Assembly (NCBI RefSeq): GCF_902713425.1
Contig: NC_081211.1
Coordinates: 17,361,936-17,425,935 of the forward strand
Origin: Acipenser ruthenus
Taxonomy: Eukaryota > Chordata > Actinopteri > Acipenseriformes > Acipenseridae
Direction of reading: 5' to 3'
DNA length: 64,000 nucleotides
This document shows, piece by piece, positions 40,150 through 52,033 of this stretch; the stretch's first letter is position 1, and each line of letters begins with the position of its first letter. The notes beneath the pieces are model-generated. The model ran no database searches, was not told the DNA's origin, and was given only the letters and a program-made list of their open reading frames with translations. Both the position numbers and the translations under genes were made by a program.

Positions 40150-40309
40150 TTACTTTTTGTCATTTATTTTAAAATAACAACCCATTACAAATATATTTAT
40201 TTTTTATACGTCTGATTATATTGCACGTATCGCAAATTGCAATATACAATTCTTATTGTGTAATTGTAGGTGATTGTGTTTGATAAGTGAGTCATGTATT
40301 TCATGAAAT

Positions 40310-40380
40310 GTTTCAGTAGTGTAGTGGTTATCACGTTCTTCACACGTTAAAGGTCCCCGGTTCGAAACCGGGAGGAAACA
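40310..40380 (+). pseudogene. tRNA-Val-like sequence with damaged anticodon arm
   Basis: 71 bases. The acceptor carries a G-to-A mismatch (GTTTCAG/GGAGGAAAC side), and the anticodon arm has lost two bases (CGTTCTTCACACGTTAAAGG). The T arm is intact. The CAC triplet is still in the loop, but the stem does not pair properly. Confidence 0.65.
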
Positions 40381-40395
40381 CGTGTATACATTTTT

Positions 40396-42260
40396 TATTT
40401 ATTTGATCAGCTATATTTATTAGACGCGGCTGCATTTTTGTAACAGTATGGCGGATAGTTGCATTTATTTGAGTACTGTACATCCAGCATGCTTTTAGGA
40501 AAGGGAGATCGTGTCTAACTAACCTACTTGACTTTTTTGACGATGCAACATTGAAAATGGATAACTGCAAAGCATACGACATGGTTTATTTAGATTTCCA
40601 GAAAGCTTTTGACAAAGTCCCGCACAAAAGATGAATTCTCAAACTGAACGCAGTAGGGATTCAAGGAAATGCATGCACATGGATTAGGGAGTGGGTAACA
40701 GGTAGAAAACAGAAAGTACTGATTAGAGGAGAAACCTCAAAATGGAGTGAGGTAACCAGTGCTGTACCACAGGGATCAGTATTAGGTCCTCTGCTATTAT
40801 TAATCTACATTAATGATTTAGATTCTGGTATAGTAAGCAAACTCGTTAAATTTGCAAACGACACAGAAATAGGAGGAGTAGCAAACACTGTTGAAGCAGC
40901 AAAGGTCATTCAAAATGATCTAGACAGCATTCAGAATTGGGCAGACACATGGCAAATGAAATTTAATATATTTATTTATAATGTGCATTATAAATATCAT
41001 ATGGGAGATAGTGAAATTGAAGAAGGGAACTATGAAAAAGACCAAGGAGTTTATGTTGACTCAGAAATGTCTTCATTTAGACAAAGTGGGGAAGCTATAA
41101 AAAAGGCTAACAAGATGCTCGGATATATTGTGAGAAGTGTTGAATTTAAATCAAGGGAAGTAATGTTAAAACTCTACAATGCATTAGTAAGACCTCACCT
41201 AGAATATTGTGTTCCGTTAGCAGATATTGCTGCTCAAGAAAGAGTGCAAAGAAAAGCAACCAGAATTATCCCGGGTTTAAAAGGCATGTTGTATGCAGAC
41301 AGGCTAAAATAATTGAATCTATTCAGTCTTGAACAAAGAAGACTACGCGGCGATCTGATTCAAACATTCAAAATCCTAAAAGGTATAGACAATGTCAACC
41401 CAGGGGACTTCTTTGACCTGAAAAAAGAAACAAGGACCAGGGGTCACAAATGGAGATTAGATAAAGGGGCATTCAGAACAGAAAATAGAGGCACTTTTTT
41501 ACACAGAGAATTGTGAGGGTCTGGAACCAACTCCCCAGTAATGTTGTTGAAGCTGACACCCTGGGATCCTTCAAGAAGCTGCTTGATGAGATTCTGGGAT
41601 CAATAAGCTACTAACAACCAAACGAGCAAGATGGGCTGAATGGCCTCCTCTCGTTTGTAAACTTTCTTATGTTCTTATGTTCTTATGTTCTTATACAGAT
41701 TATCCTGTGTATCATTCATCGGGTCAAAATTTGATACATCATAGCCCGTGTCGCTACCAAGAATTGATCAGGAAAGAGCCAATCAGATTTCGCAGAACTA
41801 CCAAGAATCAAGTGACGGAATTATCCAATCAGATCTCGTAGAACTACCAAGAATACTGAGCATTTTCAACGACAAGAGATTATTGAATCTTGAAGTCTTT
41901 TGGTTTATTTCGAAATACACTCATCTGAAGGTAAGAATTTTATTACAGTATTATTTTAATTGTCACTAGTACTGTACGTGTAGTCACCAAGAATTTTAAA
42001 AAAATCCAATAATAATATATGTTCGTATTACAAATGTCAGCTGTAGAAATGCGCGGATAGTAAACTCTAGATTTTGTAATATTATCAATAAAAATACACG
42101 ATTGACATTTTTACAATAGGTGTCAGTTCTAAGTGTTAAAAATTGTAATATTTACAAGAGCAAGAAACTTGATGGAGGGACTGTTTTATCCAAAGCGCAA
42201 TTATATTTAATACATTTGTCCGTTACAATGGTACTGTAATACTTGTATCCGGAACAACAC
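40396..42260. repeat. Duplicated segment, copy 2 (interrupted by a LINE)
   Basis: Partner of 38719-39510. The pre-insertion sequence can be read across the LINE by comparison with copy 1: GTACATCCAG then ATTATCCTG. Confidence 0.7.
40488..41694 (+). mobile_element. CR1-like LINE fragment, 5'-truncated and decayed
   Basis: Carries reverse transcriptase traces (DFQKAFDKVPHK near 40600, VPQGSVLGPLL near 40765, LKFANDT near 40850) and a C-terminal region (ALVRPHLEYC near 41190, LNLFSLEQRRLRGDLI near 41310). It ends in a tail of TTCTTATG units after GGCCTCCTCTCGTTTG. The frame is broken by stops (e.g. 40632 and 41308), and about 70 bases or more are missing near 40960-41000. The active-site YADD is FAND here, so it is inactive. 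The tail type fits the CR1 group. Confidence 0.8.
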
Positions 42261-42864
42261 AAATTGTACCATGGTAAAATAAATAGTACCATATAGTACC
42301 GTGGTATAGTGTTGCATTATACTGTAGATACCATGATACGAAGGTCCCCTGTTCACTACAAACATCATAAACTGCAGGTTTATGATGTATATAACTCATA
42401 AACTGCAGGTTTTTAGGTGCTGGATCCTAGAATGCATCTAAAAGGACACTTTACAGAGCCTCTATTTTTCTATCATTTATTTTTAATTATATATCCATGA
42501 ACGTTATATTACTGTATTTAACTTTAATTTAGTTTTCATTGAAGAATGATCTTGTTTTGAAAGCAATACTTAAATAATGTGAACATGGGTACTCCATGCT
42601 TTTTTTTTTTTTTTTCTTTCTTTTTTTTTTTTTGGTTTCTTGTTGTTTTGTGTAGAAACCTTTTATTTTGCCATTGTGACTATTTTGTGTTTAGGCTGTT
42701 TGTTTCATTGCATTCCATGTGATAAAAAAAAAGAACAAATACTTTTAATTTGTATAACATTTTTTTTGTTTTGTGTACAACAGGCATGCGATGGCACAGG
42801 ACCAATACCTTCCCAGCTGTTAAACCTTCCATCCTTGCATCCTTCCCATCTTCCTGCTGTGTAT
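42261..42864. other. Intergenic, no gene recognised
   Basis: AT-rich, with a T-rich run at 42600-42633. Short reading frames show no known domain. Confidence 0.6.
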
Positions 42865-42916
42865 GGGGGACCTTTGGCGTATGAGGCGAACGTGATAACC
42901 ACTACACTACGGAAAC
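42865..42916 (-). pseudogene. tRNA-Val 5' two-thirds fragment
   Basis: Acceptor, D arm and anticodon arm are recognisable; the T arm is absent. The anticodon reads CAT in place of CAC. Mirror partner of 40310-40380. Confidence 0.65.
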
Positions 42917-43083
42917 ATTTCATGAACTGCTGCAACCGCTTATCAAATACAATGAACTTCAAATACATACAAATAATGCACTATAATGCAGTTATGCGAT
43001 ATATGCAATATGATCTAAGAAGTATAAAAAATATATATATATTTGTAACGGATTGTTATTTTTAATAAATTAAAAAAAAAATA

Positions 43084-43156
43084 TGTTTCCACCCAGTCTC
43101 GAACCGGGGACCTTTCACGTGTTAGGCGAACGTGAAAACCACTACACTACGGAAAC
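43084..43156 (-). tRNA. tRNA-Val(AAC), slightly diverged
   Basis: 73 bases. Compared with the other AAC genes it has a G-T wobble in the acceptor stem (GGTGGAAAC end) and one in the T stem (GAGACTGGG). It also has a T for A in the D region and a changed anticodon stem pair. Boxes A and B are still readable. It may be weak or decaying. Mirror partner of 40077-40149. Confidence 0.75.
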
Positions 43157-43464
43157 ACATCTTGTTACACGCTCCACTATTCATACAGTAGCTTACTAAC
43201 ATATATATTTTTATTTAACACCATAAATAAAACAAGCCCTTAATATATAATATAGCCCTGATACGTTTTATAGTGTAAGCGCGTATATGTTAATGAGCAG
43301 TTCTACATTTGTCCAGATGCTTTGTTGATACCCAGTTTTAAAATAACAAGGACATCTAACTATTTACGACCATGAAGAACGTTTTGACAGTTTTTAAGGC
43401 AACCCCAGCCTTAAACAAGTTTGGTATTTATTTTTAAATAACTCCTACCCAAGAATAAAACTGC

Positions 43465-43537
43465 TGCCCCGTGTGAGGATCGAACTCACGACCTTCAGAT
43501 TATGAGACTGACGCGCTACCTACTGCGCTAACGAGGC
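43465..43537 (-). tRNA. tRNA-Met(CAT), elongator
   Basis: Same 73-base sequence as 39631-39703 on the opposite strand, with the flanking TTATTTTTAAATAACTCCTA also mirrored. A TTTTATT run follows on the minus strand. Confidence 0.93.
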
Positions 43538-44396
43538 CTTGAAAATGCTTTCCATTCCAGGATTGAGGAATGTGGGATCTATGCAATGCTAAAGGTTTAA
43601 AAGCAGGGATCTTGCTCAGACCCGAAGATCCTGTGATTTTTTATTCAGAAAAAACACCTTTGCTGGCATTGGTGTGCTCTTCCTCTGGAGTAGCAGCTGG
43701 TCTTCATTGCAATGGTTTTCTGCAAGCAATCAGAACATTGGCTAGTTCCACCTTGAAGTCTAGATATTCCATAACCTCTCTCTTTCTGTCCCCTAAGGAA
43801 TAGCGATCTTGTCAGTATTGTAAGCATGCATTTGCTGCTGACAAATCCAGCATGTGAACGATCACCTTAGCTGTCCATTTCTTGATCCTGGTTTTTGCCC
43901 TGTAGTAGGATATGCAGCTGTCAAATCATGTCAGCTCCTCCCGTTTTTGAATTGTAATCTCTGGACGATTGACCTCGATTTATTTGTCATAAATTCTAAA
44001 ATGATTCAGCTGTCAGGCCTACATTGTAAATGAATGAAAAGCATCAGAAAGAGGTTGTACATAAACCCCAAAGTTTAACCCTTTCAGTCCAAAATTTATT
44101 TTCAATCATAAAAAAAAATATTTTAACTCTTTTTTCCTAGTCTTATTGCAACTAGAAATGAGACTCAAACTAAATTTAGATTTTAGCACAAATCTTTTAT
44201 TGTTTTTTTTGTTGTCCACTCCAATGGACATCTTAGAACATTTCCTGAAATTAAAACATCATAAAAAATACACAAAATAATGAGATTAGAAAAACAAAGA
44301 TACTATCATAGGCCCTCGGTCTAGAATTTTTACTTGCGGTGAGCAGCCTTGAAACAATTTCTATGTGGCACAAAACACAGGTGCACTTTGCACTTT
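43538..44396. other. Intergenic, no gene recognised
   Basis: No coding region, tRNA or repeat family I recognise. Short reading frames (e.g. 43570-43803) lack motifs. Confidence 0.5.
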
Positions 44397-44485
44397 GTAA
44401 TTGTATGTAAAAATAATGTGATATCTTGTAACAATTGTAAGTCACCCTGGATAAGGGCGTCTGCTAAGAAATAAATAATAATATC
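44397..44485 (+). mobile_element. SINE, 3' end only
   Basis: Last 90 bases of the SINE at 44549, from TAATTGTATG through GTAAGTCACCCTGGATAAGG to the AATAATA tail. Confidence 0.75.
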
Positions 44486-44548
44486 GCAGGAGACATGATG
44501 TAATAACAAGAGTAGTAATAACAGTTATAATAACAAGGTTATGGCAAT

Positions 44549-44790
44549 GTGGGCAGCAGTGCGGAGTAGCGGTTAGGGCTGTGGACTCTTGACCGGAGGG
44601 TTGTGGGTTCAGCAGGGACACTGCTGCTGTATCCTTGAGCAAGGTACTTTACCTAGATTGCTCCAGTAAAAACCCAACTGTATACATGGGTAATTGTATG
44701 TAAAAATAATGTGATATCTTGTAACAATTGTAAGTCGTCCTGGATAAGGGCGACTGCTAAGAAATAAATAATAATAATATTAATAATACA
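44549..44790 (+). mobile_element. tRNA-headed SINE with L2-like tail
   Basis: The head resembles a tRNA gene (GCGGAGTAGCGGTTAGGGC as A box and GGGTTCAGCAGGGAC as a damaged B box). The body is followed by GTAAGTCGTCCTGGATAAGG and AATAATAAT repeats. The tail form is shared with L2-type LINEs in fishes, which would supply the reverse transcriptase. I associate this family with sturgeons (memory, not a search). Confidence 0.78.
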
Positions 44791-45269
44791 ATACCTAACC
44801 CCTCTGATGTGCCTACTGTTCCCCCCTCATTAAACGGCAATAAATGATACATTAAATGTTCATTCCGATCACCCAGTTGCAAGCACCGATCAGAATGTAA
44901 TTCTTGACATTGATGTTGCTGTATAGTGTCCCAGTATGCAGCCCCCACCCCGTCTAATTCTGCCACAAACAAATCCCTGTTGTTCTGGGTTGACTCAGTG
45001 GCCCTCTGTAAATCCATGAGAAGCACATTTTCTATGTGGACAGTGCTTAAAGTCATTAGTGGATCATGTTGCAGTGGAAATATCACACTTGATGCTTGAT
45101 GTTAGAAATGGATTTAATAAAGTAATTGTGTTGCTATTTTATTCTAATACAGTTGAAGTTCATGGAACAGAATTCAAGTTATAATTTGTTCCATTGTTTT
45201 ATCTCTAACGCTACTAACACATCTAATAATACGCAGTTATAACCATTTTGTTTTTCTAATCACTTCACA
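44791..45269. other. Intergenic, no gene recognised
   Basis: A minus-strand reading frame at 44757-45086 has no motif I know. The remainder is AT-rich. Confidence 0.45.
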
Positions 45270-45289
45270 CTGTTAAAGCACCAATGTGG

Positions 45290-45470
45290 TGGTGCTGTGT
45301 CGGGGTCTTGCTGGTAGACATCGGCCCATATGAGTGTAACACTCGACCCAGTGTCCTCCAGCGCAGTGCAGGAGACCCCCTCTTTGCTGACCAGGACGCG
45401 ACGGAAGTCCAGCACCGAGTCCTGCCTACAGTACCATCGCCATGGCCAAGGAACATGATAGTAACTGGAA
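45290..45470 (-). mobile_element. Fossil fragment of an LTR retroelement (Ty3/gypsy-like protease region)
   Basis: A short stretch on the minus strand has a retropepsin-like DTGSS signature. No LTRs or other parts were seen nearby. It is broken and old-looking. The family call rests on one motif. Confidence 0.35.
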
Positions 45471-45629
45471 GGTAAGGATTCTGTGAAGATTTATAATTTG
45501 AGAGCCTAGTTATTCCTGTGCTAAAAAAAAAAAAAAAAAAAAAATCAGGGCCTGCCTTATGATTGCTATAATTGATATTAGTCCGGTTGAACACATTTTC
45601 TAGTAAAATCATAAATACTGTTTCAGGTG

Positions 45630-46160
45630 GCACTGCCTACGCAGCACAAACTTAGAAATCAGTCAGATTCGACTTAGAGTGAACGCATTGGTCGTAACAA
45701 GAAGTTACAACAAGCGCTGCTATCGCTATGATACATTTACGCTTGCATTTAAAAAAATAAATAAATACATAATTAACCCACGGGTTTTAACCGTTCACAA
45801 ATAAAATGCAACAAATGGAGACCACTGAAAAATAATAATACAGAAAAAAAAAAGCTGTTTCCGCCCGGTTTCGAACCGGGGACCTTTCGCGTGTGAGGCG
45901 AACGTGATAACCACTACACTACGGAAACTTCATGGAAGACAGCGCTCAAGCACTGAGCACAGCAAGTGCTACAGGTCGCTGGTGATGCACGTGTTCATTT
46001 TCTAAGTACATGCGTAATTTCACTAATAGTCTATACTTTTCAATGGGAAGAATATGTTTGTTTATCCCATTTAGTTGTAATAGCGTTAATTTGCCGTTCA
46101 ACTTTCAAATAGTTGAGTTTTAGATAAAACATACTGACTAAAAACATAACGACGCAGAAT
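45630..46160. repeat. Third copy of the tRNA-Val flank
   Basis: Diverged copy of 35985-36450 in the same orientation (shared GGTGGCACTGCCTAC, CAAGTGCTACAGGTCGCTGG and TGGGAATATGT-type sequences), with insertions and substitutions. It is older than the 12.5/36.9-kb pair. Confidence 0.7.
45856..45928 (-). tRNA. tRNA-Val(CAC)
   Basis: 73 bases with a complete T arm (GGTTTCGAAACC type) and the anticodon loop CTCACAC. This is the only whole CAC gene in the window. It is the intact counterpart of the T-loop-less copies at 13125 and 36186. A T-rich run lies downstream on the minus strand. Confidence 0.93.
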
Positions 46161-46161
46161 A

Positions 46162-46198
46162 CGTAGTATAGTGATTATCACGTCCGCATAACATACAT
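46162..46198 (+). pseudogene. tRNA-Val 5'-half remnant
   Basis: CGTAGTATAGTGATTATCAC and then GTCCGCATAACAT matches the D and anticodon regions of tRNA-Val(AAC). The rest is gone. It occupies the place of 36459 in the duplicated flank. Confidence 0.55.
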
Positions 46199-46646
46199 AC
46201 TCCCGACTTTTAAGAATGTGTTTGTTAACATTTATGTATTTAGCTTTTTCTATTTACAGAGCTGCCCCTTTCGTCATAGTCACGCCCCCTTAGTGACTCT
46301 CCACGGCCTCTCTTAAGTTTCTATTTTTTTTTTTTTTTTTTTACAAAACACTTTTTTTCAGTGAGGACAAGAGTATTCTTGCACAAACTGTTTTAGCAAT
46401 ACAAATAGTCTATAAAAATGATATTCTGAAATGTACAAAAGCACAGGTAAAATAATATAATATATAGTCAACACAACGAATAATACTGTAAATATGGTAC
46501 GGCGGGTAAGGATTACGTATATAGGTATAGATATAAAAAAATAAGCAAATATACATCATATCTGGTAAATAATTGTCAACTACATTTTGTGCGGAAAATA
46601 TTTAAGGAGAGTTTTAAAAAAATAAAATAAAAAAATAAAACAACTT
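46199..46646. other. Intergenic, no gene recognised
   Basis: Includes a T run at 46325-46342 and AT-rich DNA. From about 46452 it is part of the segment repeated at 61613. Confidence 0.55.
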
Positions 46647-46718
46647 CTCCCCGTCGGGGAATTGAACCCCGGTCTCCCGCGTGACAGGCGGGGATACTGA
46701 CCACTATACTAACGAGGA
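46647..46718 (-). tRNA. tRNA-Asp(GTC)
   Basis: 72 bases: TCCTCGT/ACGGGGA acceptor, D arm TAGTATAGTGGTCAGTA, anticodon loop CTGTCAC and T arm GGTTCAATTCC. A TTTTATTTTTT run lies just downstream on the minus strand as terminator. Confidence 0.94.
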
Positions 46719-47036
46719 ATGCGTAAACAGTAATCATTCTGTACTCACAGGAAGACCGCCCTAAACGATTTCCCATTCATTCTTTAAGGTAGTGCTAAAC
46801 CACTACGGATGTAATACTGCTGCCGCCACAACATGATTTTGGCGCTGTTGTGCAGGTCTGTGCTAAACTTAATGTATTGAGTTGTGCAGATCTACCAAGA
46901 GATGGCACTAAAGAGCATGAAGCGTTTCGTCTGCTTCGGCTCAGTGAATTTTGCGAACCAAATGATTCAGAGACTTCACTTCCCTTCCCACCATCACTAA
47001 TTGCACGAATGGTTGAGTGATTGGATGAAAGTGGGG
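46719..47036. other. Intergenic, no gene recognised
   Basis: Unique sequence between tRNA-Asp and the U5 flank. The minus-strand frame at 46795-47064 shows no known domain. Repeated at 61881-62198. Confidence 0.55.
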
Positions 47037-47188
47037 TACAACCGGTTCTACTATACATACACAACTAAGACACCCACTTTCTTAGTGTGATCAAGAAGAC
47101 TGCAGTCTGTAACCAATGTTACTTTGAATAGCAAGCCTATTTATCATACCAACACTACACACTGCAATTCTATTATTTTACAACACAA

Positions 47189-47260
47189 GGAAACCCCGCC
47201 AAAGCAGGGCATCAAAAAATTAGTTGCAACTCATAAATGTTCCTCTCCACGGAAATCTTT
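47189..47260 (-). pseudogene. RNU5: U5 snRNA gene, 3' half, diverged
   Basis: The terminal stem has GGGGTTTCC for GGGGCTTCC, and stem side TTGCAACT for TTTCAACT. The loop I bases and the last part of the element tail are missing, so AAAGATTTCC joins directly to GTAAAATCTCAAT. The flank stops at the palindrome core near 47037. Confidence 0.8.
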
Positions 47261-47859
47261 ATTGAGATTTTACATTTTTTTACATTTACACCCATTCGTT
47301 TTTTCATTCATTTTACATTTCTTTTAAAGATGACATTCATGCATACAGACAGACATACATTTTGTTTTAAAAGCATTTAAAACACATTTAAAAACACCAA
47401 GACAACTGTGCTTATACATGGTTAAAACAGACACAGATTAAAATCGACATGAAAAAAACCTGTGCTGCTTTAAAAGTGACTGGAAAAAAAGAACCATCTA
47501 TAAAAAACCAGTGCTTGTGAGGGCCGGGGAGTGCTCTCTAAAAAAGTTCAAAAGTGAACATAAAACTATAGATCTAAAACAGGGACAGGGGAAAAGGGAC
47601 AGTGTATAAAACAGTGAGTTAAAATTCTAAAATTTTAAAACACTTAAAATGTAACTTTTAATAGTTGACATTAAAAATCTTTTAGATACGTAAATACAAA
47701 ACAAAACCAAATAAAACATTCAAAATAAATCAAAAACAAGAGAGTCCATAAAACTGAAACAAAAAGACTACATAAAACCAGGGCACCGTTCAAAAACGGT
47801 CATGCCAGCTAAAAGGGGCGGAATGCTGGCATGACAAAATAAATAAAAGGCTTAGCGGT
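47261..47859 (-). repeat. U5 spacer, LINE 3'-UTR-like part with element tail
   Basis: Full spacer-type 3'-UTR-like sequence plus the last 200 bases of the tail, so it equals the structure at 3866-4508. Bounded by the palindrome at 47860. Confidence 0.65.
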
Positions 47860-48017
47860 GTATAGTACAACCGGTTCTACTATACATACACAAATAAGAC
47901 ACCCACTTTCTTAGTGTGATCAAGAAGACTGCAGTCTGTAACAAATGTTACTTTGAATAGCACGCCCATTTATCATACCAACACTACACACTGCAATTCT
48001 ATTATTTTACAACACAA

Positions 48018-48096
48018 GGAAGCCCCGCCAAAGCAGGGCATCAAAAAATTAGTTGAAACTCATAAATGTTCCTCTCCACGGAAATCTTTAGTAAAA
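48018..48096 (-). pseudogene. RNU5: U5 snRNA gene, 3' half (E6 3' junction)
   Basis: Canonical segment. It follows E6 and has the full flank to 47886. Confidence 0.87.
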
Positions 48097-51000
48097 TACT
48101 CTTTTATTGAGATTTTACATTTTTTACATTTACACCCATTCGTTTTTTCATTCATTTTACATTTCTTTTAAAGATGACATTCATGCATACAGACATACAT
48201 TTTGTTTTAAAAGCATTTAAAACACATTTAAAAACACCAAGACAATTGTGCTTTGTACATGGTTAAAACAGACACAGATTAAAATCAACATGAAAAAAAC
48301 CTGTGCTGTTTTAAAAGTGACTGGAAAAAAAGAACCATCTATAAAAAACCAGTGCTTGTGAGGGCCGGGGAGTGCTCTCTAAAAAAGTGAACATAAACCT
48401 AGATCTAAAACAGGGACAGGGGAAAAGGGACAGTGTATAAAACAGTGAGTTAAAATTCTAAAATTTTAAAACACTTAAAATGTAACTTTTAATAGTTTAC
48501 ATTAAAAATCTTAAAGATACATAAAACAAAACAAAACAAAATCAAATAAAACATTCAACGTAAATCAAATAAAAGTCCATAAAACTGAAACAAAAGACTA
48601 CATAAAACCAGGGCACCGTTGAAAAACGGTCATGCCAGCTAAAAAGGGCGGAATGCTGGCATGACAAAATAAATAAAAGGCTTAGCGGTGCCCCGTAGTC
48701 CCGCTCCTAGGAGCTAGCGGTTCCAGTTTTTTCCTTTATTCCATCTTCACGTCCTGAAGTCCGGCGATCCTCCACTCCGCGCAGGCCTTGTCCTTCCCGA
48801 GGGTCCGGATGTCCAGAATTACAAAGTCCTTGATAAGAGTTTGTGCCCTTCTGGTCGTGGTGATAGTGTCTAGCTCCTGCTTGTGATAGACACAGACGTT
48901 ACGGCCTTCCCACAGGATCTGCTTGACAACATTGATGACACGCCAAACGCACTTAGCTGTGCTGGTAGTGATTCCTCCCGCAGGCCCATAGAGCACAGTC
49001 TCAGCGGTCATCTTGGCCGTGTCAGCAAACCTGTTTAGGAAGACAGAGACAGAGAGCCAGACACTGCCAGCCACATCACACTCCCAGAAGATATGGGCTG
49101 GTGTTTCTCTCTTGCGGCACTTTGCATAGGGGCATGTTTCTACTTGGGCTAGTCCCCTCCTGAACATGAACGCTCGAGTGGGGAGTGCACTGTGGACGGT
49201 GTTCCATGCTATATCCTTCTGGACATTACTGAGGCAGCTGTGAGACACATTCTCCCAGATTTTTTGGCTTTGGGTGAGGGAGAAAGTAGCTACTTTTTCA
49301 ATTTCCTGGGAACCGGCAAGATATTTAGTTACAGCCTTGTATTCCCAGGAGGCCAATTTTGCTTTATCTAAGCCCAATTTATATATAGTGTCCCTTAAGG
49401 TTCTATAATACAATGGGGGGTCCCAGGAGTACGGCACGGTGTTATCAATAGTGCAGAGGCCCAAGGCCCTGAGACAGGTGGCAAAATAGAAACGATTCAT
49501 GTAACATACCTTCCTGTCCAGGGCCTGGATGTTCTTGATAGTTTGCGTGAGCCCCTGCACTCGGGTGAGCTGCACAACGTCCGGGACCCCCTTACCTCCC
49601 TTCTTGTCGGCTTTACTCAGAGTGGCTCGCTTTACCCTCTCCATCTTGCTGCCCCAGATAAAGCGGTGGATAATGCGGTCCACCACTTTTTTGGTGGTCC
49701 TGTCTGGGGGAAAGATTTTTCCTACATAAGAGAGGATGGGGAACAGTATAGACTTGGTTATTAATACTCTACCCGTCATTGTTAAGGATCTTGTGCTCCA
49801 TCCGCCAATCTTTTTACGGACCTGGTTAATGGCCGCCGTCCAGCTCTGGGCCCCCGAGCTATTGTTCTCGAAAATGAGGCCCAGAATCTTGATTTTGTCC
49901 TTTTTGACAGGGTACATGTCCGACAGTTCCCTATCTACCTGCCAATTTTTAGACACGTAGACTTCGCTCTTGGACTTATTAATCACTGCCCCGGTCGCTG
50001 TGCAGTACTTCTCAAGGATATTACTAATCCGAGGTACCGACGATGTGTTGGTGCAAATGAGTGACACATCGTCCATATATGCTGTTGTTTTGACCTGGAC
50101 CCCGTTGGATCCAGGCAGCTGGAAACCAGTTATATTGGTATCCCTACGAATTGCCTGCAGGAGGGGTTCAATGCACACGACATATAGCAGTGGGGATAGT
50201 GGGCAACCCTGTCTGACCCCTGACTGGATAGATATTTTACCAGTCAGGTGCCTGTTCACCAAGACTCGGGTACTAATGTTGTATATATGGTTTTAACCCA
50301 CTCCCTAAGTCCAGGAGCGAATTTCATCTGGTCCATCACTTTGTACATATATTCATGGCTTACCCTATCGAACGCCTTCTCCTGGTCAAGGTTGAACAGG
50401 CAGAGGGGATGGTTCCGTTCTCTAGAATAAGCCAGAATGTCCCTTGTTAACATTAAAATATCCGTGATGGACCTCCCTGGGACGCCACAAGCCTGGTCGG
50501 GGCCAATGACCAAAGGGAGGTGTACTTGTAGCCGGAGCATCAGAGCTTTGGCTAGTATCTTGTAATCCACGCAAAGGAGGCTGATTGGGCGCCAATTCCG
50601 TAGATCTTTAACTTCCCCTTTCTTATGAAGGAGAGTAATTACACTCTCCCGCATAGAAGGGCCCAACCGCTTCTCCCTGTAGACCGCTCTGTAGACCTCC
50701 GCTAAATGGACTTTTAGCGTGTCCCAAAAAAGATGGTAATACTCACCCGGGATGCCATCTGGACCTGGCGTCTTACCGGTGTTCATGGTCTTAACCGCCT
50801 GGGTGAGCTCCTCCAGCGTGAGTTCTGGGTCCTTCTCCTCCTCCTCCTCGTCCCGCACTGAGTCAGGCTCCAACTGGCTCAGGAACCACTCTATCAGGGT
50901 GTCATCTGTAGCTTTGATGTTATATAGGTCCCTATAGAAGTTCTCTACCACTTTTTTCACTCCCTCACTATCCTCTACTATCCTCCCCCTGCTGTCGAGC

Positions 51001-52023
51001 ATGGAGGACATCAAGTGCCGCTTCTCCCTCGTTTTCTGGAAGAAGAAGCGAGTACACTTTTCGTCTTCCTCCATTTTTTGCACTTTTGCATTGTGCATGA
51101 CCTTTCGTTGTTCCTCCCTACAAAGCACTGAAAGATCTAGCTTGGTCTGGGCTATCTCGTCGCTTACAGGGAACCCCCGAAGCTGAAGCAGGCTCAGACG
51201 CTGGAGGGCAGCATTCAGGTGTTTATATTTGGCCCTCCTTTCTTTTGCTTTCCTCTTGCCTGCTGCTATGAAATAACCCTTAGTTCTCATTTTGACCATC
51301 TCCCACCACTCTATAGGGGAGTTGAATAGGTCACGCAAAGTGGTCCACTCAACAAGCCTGCTCTTATAGGCTGCAGCTATGGAGGGGTCATCGAGTAAGG
51401 AGGTGTTTAATTTCCAAACCCCTGACCCCATCTGGGAGGTCTGAGGGACCTGCAATGTTACCTGCAGGAGCCTATGGTCAGAGAAGAAGACGGCCTGGGT
51501 GTCTACTGCCGTCCTCGTAAGGGAGCTGGTATGCAGGACGAGATCTATACGCGAGAATGAGGTCCCAGACGAGCTCACCCAGGTAAAGGGAGGCACCAGG
51601 TCCTTACCTGCATCACACAGGGAGAAATCAGATATTACGGAGGACAAAACTCTACTAGAGCGGTCGTTGCGTGGCCTGCTCCGGTCTACGTCCCTCAGAG
51701 CACAATTGAAGTCACCTGACACGATGACGGGTACGTTCCCCAGCAGGAGTGGACGCAGCTGTGGAAAAAATTGAACTCTTTCGTTTTGGTTAGTGGGTGC
51801 GTAGACATTGACCAGTCTGAGGGGAGTGTTGTTGTATGTCACATCCACGCTCAGAATTCTACCAGGTTCTACCTCCCTGCTGCTGCGGGAGGTAATAAAT
51901 GGGTTTTTAAACAGGATACCTACTCCGTCGACTCTGGCTATGTTGGAGCCCGACCAGAAGGAGTCCCCCAGGGTCCAACTCTCCTTCAGGTCCCTATAAT
52001 CAGGGCTCGACGAAATACCACAC
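48090..52023 (-). mobile_element. E6: 5'-truncated U5-targeted LINE
   Basis: Starts inside ORF2 (about codon 52) and runs to a normal 3' end at U5. The 5' end joins ten bases of U5 (GATTTCT side, 52024-52033), then the tail of E7. The 3955-bp unit is repeated as E7. The duplication includes the truncation point, so one truncated insertion was later amplified. Confidence 0.9.
48736..52023 (-). pseudogene. LINE ORF2, truncated and frameshifted (E6)
   Basis: The reading frame is split near 50275, where one T is missing from the ACATTAGTACC region (YTNISTRV becomes YTTLVPESW). The reverse transcriptase motif A part lies before the break and YMDD after it, so no active enzyme is expected. It also differs at SSLTRTAV (K to R) and near 51547-51570. 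The first 51 residues, with N23, are missing. Confidence 0.88.
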
Positions 52024-52033
52024 AGAAATCTTT
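52024..52033 (-). pseudogene. U5 snRNA remnant between E6 and E7
   Basis: AAAGATTTCT on the minus strand, the stem just after loop I, left between the 3' end of E7 and the truncated 5' end of E6. The same remnant is at 55979-55988. Confidence 0.65.

Larger units (their letters stand above)
46452..48750. repeat. Segmental duplication, copy 1 (mate 61613-64000)
   Basis: Contains tRNA-Asp, unique DNA, two U5 3' halves and element tails in the same order and orientation as the mate. The unusual U5 half at 47189 with its shortened element tail is shared. The mate has an extra partial tail (63253-63331). Confidence 0.85.

Noticed and set aside
44757-45086. A small host gene on the minus strand
   Set aside because: No recognisable domain, splice context or conservation evidence.
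45290-45470. A host protease gene
   Set aside because: Only one short retropepsin-like signature is seen; it is better read as a retroelement fossil.
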